Shown: positions 12,725 through 24,333 of the stretch, piece after piece
Position numbering within the stretch: the stretch's first letter is position 1
Layout of the letters: every line of letters begins with the position of its first letter
Assembly (NCBI RefSeq): GCF_031877795.1
Contig: NC_133931.1
Span: 22,938,264 to 23,002,263, forward strand
DNA length: 64,000 nt
Origin: Strix aluco
Taxonomy: Eukaryota; Chordata; Aves; Strigiformes; Strigidae
Direction: 5' to 3'
Program-made: the position numbers and the translations under genes
The notes under the pieces: model-generated
Told to the model about the DNA's origin: nothing
Databases searched by the model: none
What the model saw: the letters and a program-made list of their open reading frames with translations, nothing else

Positions 12725-12775
12725 ACTCAGGCCCTTATCCAACAACTTTTAATGTCAGTGGAAAGGCTGACGCTG
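12725..12775. repeat. Possible scrap of an old amniote interspersed repeat
   Basis: The string around GCCCTTATCCAACAACTTTT, followed by AATGTCAGTGGAAAGGCT, resembles a widespread palindromic amniote repeat that reads like 'GATCCAAA...CCATTGAAGTCAATGG'. The match is short and decayed, so this is a weak call from memory. Confidence 0.25.
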
Positions 12776-15665
12776 GCTGCACGGACTGTTGGATTAGGCA
12801 TTACAGTGCAATAGCACTGACACTTGCAAGATTTTTTAAGCTGCTCTTACTTGTATTATCCCAAGGTGTGGGGCTGGTCGTGTCCCCGGCACCTTGTATA
12901 AGAGGGGGATGGCTCGGGAGGGACCCTTGGCACCACACTGCTTATTGCTACCCAGTTTCCCAGCTTCTCACTTTACAGTAATTAAGATGTTTGGTCCTCA
13001 CTGCTCCCAACATAAGCTGGGTGAGAAGAAAACTGCAGCCAGGTCTTGAGCCAGCTTTTGAAAACCACCCTCAGCCAGGTGCTCTCTCTGATGCCACCAT
13101 CCCTTCTGGAGCAGAGCTTTTCTTAGCAAGCGTGCAGCATCATCCTTCTCCTTTTCCTCCTCCTCCTCCTGGCTGCCCATCCAGGGCATCCCAATTCCCA
13201 GTGCTCAGCCAAGCCCGGTTCTCCATCCCTGTCCCCAGAACCAGCTGATATTGGCAGCACATCCCTGCTCCTGATAGTTATTAAACTGATACTAATTTAG
13301 AAAATGTTCCTAGAATTTAACTGAAATCTTGACGTTTTGCATTTAAAGAGGACTCGCTGCTCTGCAAAGCAGCTAAAAGACTGTGCAGGAGCCCTTTTAC
13401 ACAGAGGTTGGTCTGGGCTGTGGGACGTCCCTGGGGTGCAGTAAGCTGTCCTTCATATTTGGGTACTGGACTCTGGGTGAAGGGACCAGCTGGTCAGAGG
13501 CCTGGGTAGGAGGACCCACGAGGGCCATCATTTCCTACCACTGTGTTTGCGATGACGGTGGGTGCTGAGCCGTGCTGTGCACTTGTGTCCCACCTGCTCC
13601 TTGGCTGCACGGACTACAAGTGTGTGGGTTATTTCTTATCCTTCCTGCCCTCCTGCTTCTGTGACAACTGCTGTCACATTTTCTTCTTGGAATATGTTGT
13701 TCTCATCAAAAGCAATACGGGTTCACTTCTGATTAGTGCTCAAAATAATAGCAATGCTCTGTCTAGGCAGGGTTTTAAAAGGCAAGGTGGGAGGATTAGA
13801 AACAGAACTATATAGATGTGTAGATAAACCTTCAGTAGGGAGCAAGGCCGCTGGGAAGGGAATGACAAACCTGCTTAGCATGTCTGTGATTTCTGCAGTG
13901 CTGGCACACATGCTGAAAACAAGACCCGGTCTCCTGAACTGGTTAAGTATGTCAGCACAGTGGAGTTGGGCTGAAGCACCTTTAACAATCTGACTCTGGA
14001 TACATTTCCACCCTTCTTGGTCCAAAATCTGTCTCTAGCTATGGTGAGCTAAGTAGTATGTGTCTGAAAAAACAAATTGCTTCCAAATGTTTCAGAGTTG
14101 TTCACAAACACTGTCCATATAAAGAAGTCTCTCATAAACATCCCTGAGACTTTACTACTAACCTCTGATATAATTCATTTGCTGAAATCAGGTCTGACTT
14201 GCAGCCGTAACTCTATACCCTCAACCACTGCAGATGTAAACAGTATTTAGATGAAGCAACATCTTCCTCATTTTTTCTGAGATGCTCTCTCAGGGTTGTT
14301 TTCTGCTTCGGGTACCAGCATGAATTCTTTCAGATATGCAATGTGCCCTCTGAAACAGCCTTGTTCCTGTCCCACAGTCCTTCATCCCACTATTGATTAC
14401 ATCTGGACAAGCTTTACTGGGCAGGAAAACTCAGTAAGAGGGAATTAACTCTGCATGTTGAAGGCTCTGGCAGAAGGTAGGAGATGCATTACAATTATGT
14501 TGCACTTCTGTAACGGAGTCTCTGGTGGTGCCACTAATGAAAATAACTACCTTATTTAATGCTTCAGTGCATTCTCCGCTGTTCCACAGTAAAAGTCATT
14601 TGTACCATAATGATGCAGAAGGAGCAGGGACCTTTGGGCTGCCCAAACTCCACTGTTTTTAGTCCCGTTCAGCCCTGGCTCCATGTGATGCAACTTGAGA
14701 CTGTCTTGGATCCCACTGCTCTTTGGTACTCCAGGGAACCTCCAGTGATCTGGGCAGAGTTAATCCTCGCTTACACCCACGTAAGTAGGAACGGGACTCC
14801 AGATGATATATTTACATATTTTTTTAAAGCTGACTGGGTAACAAAGCCAGAAACAGAGACAGCTTTGGATATAGTGAAATACTAGATTTTTCCAGACTTC
14901 TGACACAGTTTTATCCTGTGAGCCCTAACTTCTGGAGTGTCACTAGACCTCCTGTTTGGTAGGACGCTGTGAGAGCTAATCTCAGCACACACATGACAGG
15001 CAGGAGTGACCTCCAACCCAGGCCCCAGTGCTGTTAATTTAGCTGGGTTTCTGTCTGGGACTGCTGGCTCACAGTGCTGGGGTAGGGGATGAATAGGGAA
15101 CAGAGAGCTGTGAGATCCATCTCAGCAGGTTTGCAGGTTTATTACCTATGCTTTGACCCAATTATATTGGTTTATACATTATTTGGAGAGAAAGTAGCAG
15201 GAGCTGCTAAGCTTTAACTTCAAGATTAAGAGGATGGAGCAGCATCTGGCACCTCAGCACAAGCTCCACACACGCATTGCCCAGGAGAACTTTGCACAAG
15301 AGAGAGTCAGGAGAGACTTGGGCTGGAGGTGAAAGTAGCCACCAACCAAGAATTATTTGCCTGGAAAGCTGTAAAAATTTACAAACAACCTTTCCATTTG
15401 CATTGCCTCTTGCCTCTTTTGGAGAAGGTTAATGACCAGCTTGTGCAAGAGGCCAAAGTGCTGTAGCTCTTCTTGATTGCAGCAAAACTACCTGAAACTT
15501 TGGGACTTCACCTTGAAGAGTGCTCCAGACAACATGAGAAATATTTCTCCATGCTTGATAGAGGCTTGAGGTACTCCCTGGAGGTATGGTTTGTGCCAGA
15601 GGGCAGCCCAGGGACATGGAGCAGGCTGCATGCCCCAGTGGTGTCAGTCTCAGTTCCAACACGGT
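12776..15665. other. No recognisable gene
   Basis: Unique sequence with no open frame above about 110 codons and no recognised repeat. A run of TCC triplets near 13150-13170 gives a small purine/pyrimidine tract. Confidence 0.5.
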
Positions 15666-15715
15666 TGTATTGGGTCTGACTGGGATGGAGTTAATTTCCT
15701 TAGCTCAATCCACCA
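15666..15715 (+). mobile_element. Probable truncated avian LTR fragment
   Basis: The string TGTATTGGGTCTGACTGGGA, followed by TGGAGTTAATTTCCTT, matches the opening of another common avian LTR as I remember it. The similarity fades after about 50 bases and no matching end or duplication is visible, so only the first part is preserved. Assignment depends on recall of the family. Confidence 0.4.
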
Positions 15716-16909
15716 TAACAGTTATTAACGGGCTCTGGAGTAGCCGTGCACAGGGGAGCAAATTAGGCCGATAACTTTCCCTGTGTGTAAAATACTTCAG
15801 GATGTAGAGGGCTCTTCTAAAAGTCCCTGTCTTTGTTGTATTACCCTGGTGTTAAAAAAGTTGTAGCTTGCTGGAAGTTTCATTTTTTTCTTGCCAACTT
15901 GCCAGTTTCAATAACTTTGACACTTTGTGGCTTGTTTCACAGAACCTTTGTATTATGTGAGCTCCAGCAGGACTCCTAGCATGAGTAAGGCTTCAGGAGA
16001 GGACCGTGGCTTGCTCAGTTACCTTCTGCAATGGCAGTACACCAGGCTGGGACCTGTATCCAGGATCTGCTATACTATGTATTAGCAGGAACAGAAGATT
16101 GGTCCTTTTGCCATATTTGCCAATCAAAATGAGGTTTCTTTGAGCAAGCTGTCTCACTGAGCATGTCTTCACCTCTTGTCTCGCTGTCCCCCCCCCGGTA
16201 TCTTTCAAACAACTGCCCAAATCCAGTCAGAGTGGCAGAAGAGTGGAAATTTCAAGGAGAACAAGTTCCTCTATATTTTGTGAAAACTGATAGCTTATTA
16301 AAAGAAGCTAAATTTAACAATCTCCCACCCAAGGACACACAGAGAGAGTTCAGGCCTTCTTTATGCAGTTTAATCAGTTAAGACTTGCTAGACCAGGCAT
16401 GCAGTGTGTGATGAAGTCCAGGGTTGCTACCAGCATCATTTCTGGTGCAGCTAACATGTCCAAAACTGTCGATGTGGAGTAGCAGGGGGCAAAGACAGAG
16501 CATGGCTGGCCTGTGGGCCCTGGGGATGAGCCGGACTCCCTGTGGAGACAGCTCAGAAACAGTAGGGAAGAACTTGGAAGGATTTTGGAGCCGTCTGCAG
16601 ATGTGGGGGAGACTTGGGATCTTTCTAGTGAAGAGTCATATGGATGTGTATCCCACTGCGATGGGGAGCATAAGGGCCATAAGATATGACTCTAGAAGAA
16701 ACTGGGTTTCACTCTTGGCTCTTGGAACAATTTATTTAAAGTAAAAATGACGGTTGTTTTGGAAATTGTAAGGTGGGACTCCTGCTATACTAAGCAGATG
16801 ACTACAGTAACACCATATAGGTGTACCCTAAGCAATACTTAATCACCAGTTCCAAATAACACTTTTTCAGTAATCAGATAACAGTGAGTTTGCTTTGGCA
16901 AAACATATC
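15716..16909. other. No recognisable gene
   Basis: Unique sequence with open frames up to 106 codons (16424-16744), none recognisable. A short C run at about 16189-16197 is the only simple-sequence feature. Confidence 0.5.
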
Positions 16910-16924
16910 TTTTTTTTTTTTTTT
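16910..16924. repeat. Poly-T run (T15)
   Basis: Fifteen uninterrupted T. No element body or target-site duplication is visible beside it, so I do not call a retroposed copy. Confidence 0.8.
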
Positions 16925-17608
16925 CCCATTTGCTTTGCCCCTTTTCATAACAAAATGGATTTATTTCAACCAGTAGTGGGAATCAGTTCCTACCAGTCCT
17001 AGGAGCTTCAACTGTTGCCTCTATTAACATTATTTTCATTTTAGAGATGTATTTCTAATGGCTTATCTGCTTTCCCTGCTGTTTTAAAAATCAAAGGCAA
17101 TGGTCATGACAAGGCAAGGCAATGACTTTTTCCCCTTCATTTTGGCTTACCCCCCTTCTTTTGATCAGCTGTCTCGATCTAGTCCTTGCCTGTCAATGTC
17201 AGGGTGGCACTGACTTTCTCCATTGTGTAGATGTTGTTTACTGTGTATCCCCATCTTAACTGCTTTATGTTCTCTATGTTTATTGTTGCTAATCCACCAA
17301 AGACTTTACAATCCAATAAAATTTGCCCCTTGGCAACTGGAAAATCTCCCTCATCCAATTCATTTCCAACACAGAATTTCCAGGAGATAAATCCAGGCTC
17401 ATTTTATATTGTTTTTGTTTCTGCATTGCCTAGTTATGAAATGTTGCATGACAACAGTTTAAAATGGTGACTAATTACCAGTATAGTGGAACTTGCTTCT
17501 TCTGCCTTTTAGGAATGACTTCTTCTGCCTTTTTCAAGGACAGAAGTACCTTTTGGTAAAACAATTCAAAAGAGACAAATATGCAGACAGCCAAGAGAAG
17601 TCGAAAAT
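16925..17608. other. No recognisable gene; one short direct repeat
   Basis: AT-rich unique sequence. A 15-base string, CTTCTTCTGCCTTTT, occurs at 17496-17510 and again at 17519-17533, a two-copy tandem duplication with a 23-bp period. Nothing else stands out. Confidence 0.5.
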
Positions 17609-17646
17609 TTGAACTACAGTCCCTTTATGATGGACTGTAGTTTCAA
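17609..17646. repeat. Long inverted repeat / hairpin
   Basis: The left arm TTGAACTACAGTCC (17609-17622) pairs with the right arm GGACTGTAGTTTCAA (17632-17646). There are 11 contiguous pairs, a single bulged T at 17643, then 3 more pairs, with a 9-base loop between. A stem this exact is unlikely by chance at a given place, though expected occasionally in 64 kb. It may be the core of a decayed palindromic transposon or a structured RNA; nothing nearby decides. Confidence 0.75.
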
Positions 17647-18039
17647 GGAATCAATACTCTTTGCCAAACACTTCACTTATCTTGAAAAGGAAAGTTTTGA
17701 ATCTGAGTCCTAACAACCCATCAGTAGGGTGAATGGGGAGATGTGTCATCGCCTCACTTACACCATCAGGGCAGTGTCTGTGGGACAAGCAGGATGTATT
17801 TGAGATCAGTGAGGGCCACTGCTCCATACACTTGTGCCTTTTTGGAAAACATTTTTTAGCTCAGCCACTCTGACTGGAGCTGAAGGAAACAGTGCTAAGA
17901 ATGGCCTTTGTTTCCTCTGACCAGGTAGGCTTTGCATTCCCCAGGCATCTCTATCCCTTCCTAGTTCAAGTTTGTCTGTCCAACCAGCTCTTCCTCTCTG
18001 ACACTGTGACCATATTCCATGTTGGCAACATCCTGATCA

Positions 18040-18800
18040 CCAGATTTCACCAGCACACTACTGATTAAATCAGAGCACTTCCAAGCCTGGTCCTCGAGGA
18101 GCTCTGCTGGTGTCCACTTGCCAGCCCCCTTAAGGCTCAGAAAGCTGTTGCTGGCTGGCCAGTTCCTCCTTACTTTACAATTCTTGTACCTGTTTAAATC
18201 ATCTATGTTTTTACTAATTAATTCCCATATTGTGCCATGTTGGGTGGTTTAGCAGAGTCTAGGTAAATCTTATTTCCTCTGACCAGTAAAATTCTTTTAT
18301 CAAAAATAGGTATTGGCCTTGGATGGACACATCTGATTGATAAAGGTATGGGTCTGTATTCTATTCCTCTGTGTTTGTTCTTCCTTTAAATACTTGTTTT
18401 ATGGTTTGCATGTTATGTAGACCAAACAAAGGGATCCGTATTTGTGAGTATTACTTACAGTCCTTTTATTAGAGACAGCCTGAACTACCCCAAAGTAGAA
18501 ATATTTTTTAGAAATACTTGCTGCCAGACTTACCATTTCATTTGCCAGTTCTTTCATTGTTCTGTGATTTTTAGATACGGATCATCTGGCCTTTTGATTC
18601 AAGCATGTTAAAACTCTTCAAATTTTATTCCATTTCAGGTTTGGTAATTTTCATCCCCATATTCTTAGTCTAACTAGCTACCCTGTCTTTGCCTTTCTGT
18701 TCATTGTTCTCTCTTACCACAAACTGAGATGAAGGATTAAATTTGTTTTGGAACCATATCTAGATCATCTTTAATTTGGATGTTGCTGTGTCTGCATAAT
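18040..18800 (-). mobile_element. Old CR1/L3-type LINE fragment, decayed
   Basis: The plus strand carries strings I associate with the antisense of ancient amniote CR1-like LINEs, for example CATTTCATTTGCCAGTTCTT near 18535, GGATCATCTGGCC near 18579 and TTGGGTGGTTTAGCAGAGTCTAGG near 18240 (in pieces). Reading frames are destroyed by stops and indels, so this is a dead copy. The exact boundaries are not determinable by eye; the left end could lie as far back as 17870. The element's sense strand is minus. Confidence 0.45.
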
Positions 18801-21800
18801 AACTCCTCTGTTTCCTTCTTCTCATCTTACCAGGCTGGCTCACAGCACTTAACTACATGGGTGAGTTTTGTTTGCAAAGTTAACACTGTTTTTGGGTAAC
18901 TCTTACTTGATCCATTTCAAAATTTACAATCTCTTGTTTGCCAGTTCTGGGTAACAGCTCATCAAATTCACTATTAATAAAACATCACTCTCCTACTTGA
19001 ATGTTCCTGAAGCAGATAAAATATACAACTGTAACACCCTGTGCAGCCATAGAGAGGACACTGCAGGGCTCTGTTCTCTGGCTGCATGATGAGTCTCCAG
19101 GAAGCAGGGCAGGGAAGGAGCAGGTGCCATTCGATCCCTTGTAGGATCTGTGACCACCTGGAAGAGGTGGCTGAGTAGAACTGGGTGGCAGCAGTGCTCA
19201 GACTCAGTGGGTCAGGAGCTCAGGTTCTTGCACCTGTCTGTATTTGTCTTCTCTTTGCATCTTCTTAAAAATTGGATGCATTTATAGACTAGGAGCCATC
19301 TTCAAACAGCTGGGTGGCATTCATCGCCTGAAGAAAAAAAAAAAAAAGAAGTCTTAGCGTGTACACTAGCTGGAAGATGTTGCTCTTGCCCACACTGACG
19401 AGGCAATGGAGCCTGGCCATGGCTGGTCATCTGGCTCGCTGAAGCTGTGTCCCTCTTGTTACGGTGACAGCTTCATATTTGCTTCGGTTTCTTTTGTTTT
19501 GCTGAGCTTGGTTGCTGGGATTCAGGACAGCTGTCCAACTTCCATTATCCCACTCAGACATAACATGGGAAAACAGCCTTAGTTTTCACTTGCTATGAGG
19601 AGACTGGGGACATCTGTTGTGGCCGGACAGGGTCATCTCAGCAAAGGACAGAAAGGTACTTCACGCAGTGAGGACCTTCACTCACAGTATGACATAGTTC
19701 TTAGTTCCTATCAAAGACAAATGAGAGCAGTAAATGCAGCAGATATCGGAAACTGGATCTCACAGATTCTGGCTGTTCCTAGCTTGCTTTCATTTATTCT
19801 TGCAGTATTTCTACATGTTTTTGACAGGCAGTTGTTGGCTCTATCTTACTTGTGCTCTACAGCAATCAAACGTTTTCTGAGTGTGGTTACTTTCTTTGCT
19901 TGATTTTGGTGTTGAATTTTTTTCCATGTAAACCATACTCATATGGCTTCCAGTCAATTCAAACCCAGGGGCATATCTGCCTGCAAAACACTATGTGTAC
20001 GCACCCCTGGAGTCAACTAAGTCAACAGAAAGACTGAAAGGTTGGGTTGATCTGTGGGAGTCTGCCTTTACATTCAGGTTCATGTAAACCACTCCTAGCT
20101 CAGAGCATGACCAGCACATGCTTACCTGTTTACCAGGTGGGATCCAGCCATGAAGTTGCCTTACATGCAGCGTTGCTTTTATGAACCATAACGCCAGGTC
20201 TGATTTCAGGGAAGGGCGCTCAGGAGAGACTCAGAAAGCACCAACTGACCCCTGGCTTAGTGTCTGAGGTCCTAACAGACTCACCCATGGGAAAGGAGTG
20301 GGAGATGACTAGAGAGGGGCTGTTTTGCTCTCCTTTCCCTGGAGATCCCTGGAGATCAACAGCCTTTGTGTTCATTGCTGCCACAGACGCCTGGCAGTGC
20401 AGTAATTGTTCCTGCTGCTTCGTGCCCACCTCCTGTTGCAGTGCCAGGCTGTGCCGGGGCTGCAGAGCCTGCGGTATTAAACCAACTCCTGCGCTTGCCT
20501 TTGTGCAAGTGTTGTGAGCTTGCACTGCAGGTAATGGCTAACTAGTGTCCACACGTCCATCCTTCTGAGAGCAAGGTCAGGGACACAGGCAGGTGCCAGC
20601 AGTGCCAGCTCTGTGGCCAGAGAGATGACAGCAGCGGATGATGGAAAAGGCAAAAGTGAGAAGTCAGACGTCAAAGGAACGCAGTTGGCTGCTGCTGGAG
20701 TCAGTGCTCGGGCACGGCTGGGTCCTCCCCATCAACTTGAGCAGAGCTGGTGCTGAAGTATCAGGGATCTTCATGTCCCAGCACAATGTCCTCTCCAGTT
20801 CCTACTCCTGTGTTTAGAAAATGTATGACAAATTTATCACCGTATACCTCTTGTGTATCAAAGGGAGAAAGGGGGAAAGTGCATGTTATCAAGGAAAGGG
20901 CAAAGACGCCTGGTATAAGCCAGAAAACAGATGCCAAAAATGCTTTCATTCCTATCTCTTCACGAGCTACCGACACTAGGAAACCTTTCTCTATTATCTG
21001 TGGAGGAAGAAGTTAAGGAAGCACCTGCCAGAAATGCTGTCTAACGATGCATGTAAGGATAGCAAGTTCCCCTTCCGAGAGCAAAACTCCAGGGCTTTCT
21101 TCTGAGCCAATCTTTTTACTCTGCTCTGAACCCTGCCTGCCCACTGATAAAAAGTCCAGCAAAACCTGGCAATTTACACTCTACCCATCTAGCATCAAGG
21201 AGCAGAGATTAGCTACTGGGGAGGCGCTGGGTGATTGGAAGGGACACAGAGATGTCCTGATCAGGACTGGCAGGGAAATGAAGCAGAGTCAGTTGTTTAT
21301 TGTGTCCAGATTCAACTGAGGTGAGATTTTCCCCATGGCCAGATAATGGCTGAATGGCAAGCTGGGATTGAGCAAGGAGAGGGCATCAGTGACCAGCACA
21401 GCCTGAAGCCCCCTGCACAGGGTTGTTTTGGGGTTGGGATGCAGGAAGAAGCCTTCTTTTCAGGGATGTGCACATAGGCACCGGCTGGGCTCCCGTGAGC
21501 AGGCTGCAAAACATCACCATCCTTTGTAGAGCAAAACATGTCTCCATGCCAAAAGCTGACCTGTCTCCAAGCACCTCGGAGCCATGGGAAGTGCTGGGCC
21601 AGGACTGCAGTGTCTCCATGAAGGAAGGATAATGTGGTGCTCTCATTTCTGGGCATGGGCAGTGAAACACTATGTGTGCTGAAATTCATTTTTTAATAAT
21701 TCGGGGTATTCACACACTGGTATATTTAACAGGAGTGTGATATAGTATTTCCATGTGAGCATGCAGGCTGGTGATTTGTTATTACAAATTAAATACTAGC

Positions 21801-22159
21801 AGCTACTTGGATAAGATAAGCTACACAGAGATGGATGGCAGCAGCTCATGGAAAGGTGGAAGAAAAAGAGGGAGTGGAAGGACAGGAAAAGAAAAATAAG
21901 AAAAAAGCAAAAACATTTTAAGTTTGCCAAGTGTGATAAACACTGCAAAGAGTTTTGGAAAAACTGGAAATGTTCCTTTTTAATATAGGTGGGACTAAAA
22001 TACAGATGACTGAATTCCTGTTACTGATTTCTGTTTCTTTTTCCTTATTGGAGAAAGATTTGTTTGGGAGCAAAAGGGTATTTCTATCTTATTTCTTTGT
22101 TTCTCTGCACTCATTATCGCTGTGTGCACGGTTGGTTTCCAAGATGCTGTCAGGCACTT
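18801..22159. other. No recognisable gene
   Basis: Unique sequence with an A14 run at 19334-19347. The 20260-20517 frame is cysteine-rich in its second half but matches no family and has no promoter or splice context. No element body sits beside the A run. Confidence 0.5.
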
Positions 22160-22255
22160 GGGCTCTCATCCAGCAAATACTTAAGCACACGTGTAACATC
22201 CCAGCCGGCGTAAGGTTATCCATGTGCTTAGATGACTTTGGGTCAGGATCTTAAT
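22160..22255. repeat. Fragment of an old palindromic amniote repeat
   Basis: The phrases CCAGCAAATACTTAAGCACA, then a gap, then CCATGTGCTTAGATGACTTT and GGGTCAGGATCTT follow the layout of a widespread amniote repeat in which 'CTTAAGCACGTGCTTAA' motifs flank the middle and 'GGATC' sits at the ends. The original is palindromic, suggesting a miniature DNA transposon. The copy is clearly diverged and the assignment is from memory. Confidence 0.4.
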
Positions 22256-24308
22256 ATCTCTGCAGCTCAGATGTGACTTCCACACAGCAAGGAGGAGACG
22301 CAGAAGAGCCAGACAATTAGAAAATGTTATTGTGAGACCACAGAGATCCTGGCAAGAGGGCTCGGGGGTAATTCGCTACCTGAAATATTATTTTGGTCTG
22401 GGGGAAAAATTGGTAAATCAATTATTCTTCAGAAAGTGCTGCTTTGGGGCATTGGAAACAATCAACAAATTCAGTCCAAATGAGCCTGGTTCGGTTAAAC
22501 AGCTCAAATAGCAGAATTTGAGAGGAGAGGGGTGGGCTGTGCTTCCCAGATGAGCAGTCCCCAAGGACCACCAGTGGGGCAAGTGACAGTGACCTCTCCT
22601 GCCCACACAGATCTTTGCTGAAGCCTCACTGCAGATGAAGACCTTTGTTTCCAAATATCCTTGGCTTGTTTTAAAAATGCCCCAAATGCTTTCTTTGATC
22701 CAAAACGCTTTTTTTTCCCCTGCATATTTCCAAGTAATCAATTCTTGTTTGATCCAAATTACTTTTCCCTGTTTTCTTTCAGTCTGGCCCCCAGATAAGT
22801 GCACACAACTCAAGTGCATCAATTAATGGAAAGCAACCACATTCAGCAGAAAAGTAAATCTTCTGGCTGGTCCCTTAGGAGGTACTGATCATGAATGCTA
22901 GATGATGAGATTTTTTTCCAGCCAAATGTATTTCATCTGCTCTCTTAAGTTTTTGAGCTGGTCTCCTGGTGCTTCAGTGCCAGTGAGGTGAGATACCTGC
23001 AAGGGTGATTCCCATCCAGCACACCTGCTACTGCCCAGAGGCCAAATGTTTGATGTGGTGGTCAACCTCAACTCCTCCAGCTCTTCTGGATGTGGTTTAG
23101 GGGACAGCATAGGCTTGAAGTCCTTCCCAACAGGTGGAAAGGGATGAGGCCACCCTCTTGGGGGAGATGCTTGGTGCTGCTCTGCTCCAGTGGTGCTGTG
23201 ACATCAAATCTCTGGGCCAGGAAATGGGCCCTGGATCCTTTTAGCTGCTGGAGTAGATGTAGTCCTGGAAGATGTGCAAGGTGGCAGAAAATGAGTTTCA
23301 TCTTACTCGTGGTTCAAGATGCTTTTCCTGTTTAACTAATGAGTAGTGTGGAACAAGGATGAGGGCAAGGGTGTTGCAAGGGAAATCCAGGAGAACAGGC
23401 AGAGAGAGGAGAGGATGTGGGGACATCAGCATAGGGGAGGAGATGCAGGAGGGATGCACCAGCCCCAAATGTGATCAGCTTCCATGAGGAGGCAATTGTA
23501 AGCAAAACTTTTAAAAGATCATGTGAGAAGCTATTGCATATCTCAGGAGAAAGAAAAATCTACGCAATACTGCCTCAGGATAGATGATGGTATTATTTAG
23601 GCTCAAATACCAGAAAAAGTGTCGCAGACCAAGTGATCTTTTCTACAAAATATATCACAAAAAGGCAGCTTACGCTGCAAGAGCTCTCCACCACCCCTCA
23701 GCAGCACCCATCAGAAGTCTTTGTCTGGGAATGGCTCCTCGCTGACAATGCTCATATCCTCCCAGCGCTCTGGTCCGATGGCTTTTATCACTGCTAGAAG
23801 GGTGCTGGGGGAATCCTCCAAAGCCCCTGGTGCTGTACAGGAAAGCAAAGTTATTGCTTCTGAAGGGGAGTCATTCATCCTCCCTGGGAGCAGGAATCAG
23901 TGGCACTAAAGAGCCATGACAGATATGTGGAGACCATAGGATTTTCTTACAGTGCTGCATTCCTGGGAAACCATCTTCCACCTGATTTGACTCGAACAAT
24001 AATTCTTTCACTGGGCCACCATCAGTGAGAGGGGTGGGCTGAACCACTTTCCCTTCTTGTTTTTATTTTAAACCCTCTTGCGCTGGTAGTGCCATGTCAG
24101 CTGTATCAAAACTAAAATGTCTTTTCCTGTGGGTTTTTTTCCACCCTGTTTTTCTACAAGAGCAAAAGTCAACATGACAACATTTTGCTGAGCCCTGTTT
24201 CTGTCTCTTTTTTATCTCTGTAACTGATGCCAATGGAAACATTAGCCACTCTTTCAAACAGCAAGCTGCAGAGGCCAGCAAAAGACATGTGGTTTTTGTT
24301 TTATGTGC
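22256..24308. other. No recognisable gene
   Basis: Unique sequence; open frames up to 134 codons lie on both strands and none is recognised. Confidence 0.5.
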
Positions 24309-24333
24309 ATATATATATATGAATATATATATA
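24309..24333. repeat. AT dinucleotide repeat, interrupted
   Basis: Two short runs of alternating AT separated by GA. A smaller AT patch lies near 24775-24785. Confidence 0.8.

Noticed and set aside
17609..17646. microRNA precursor
   Set aside because: The stem is 14 bp with one bulge, well short of the roughly 30 bp required, and flanking bases do not extend it.
19334..19347. Poly-A tail of a plus-strand retrocopy
   Set aside because: No recognisable source sequence on its left and no flanking duplication.
20260..20517. Cysteine-rich 85-codon frame, resembling a small secreted peptide
   Set aside because: The cysteines come from a TGC/TGT-rich stretch, there is no signal peptide at its start, and the opposite strand is also open.
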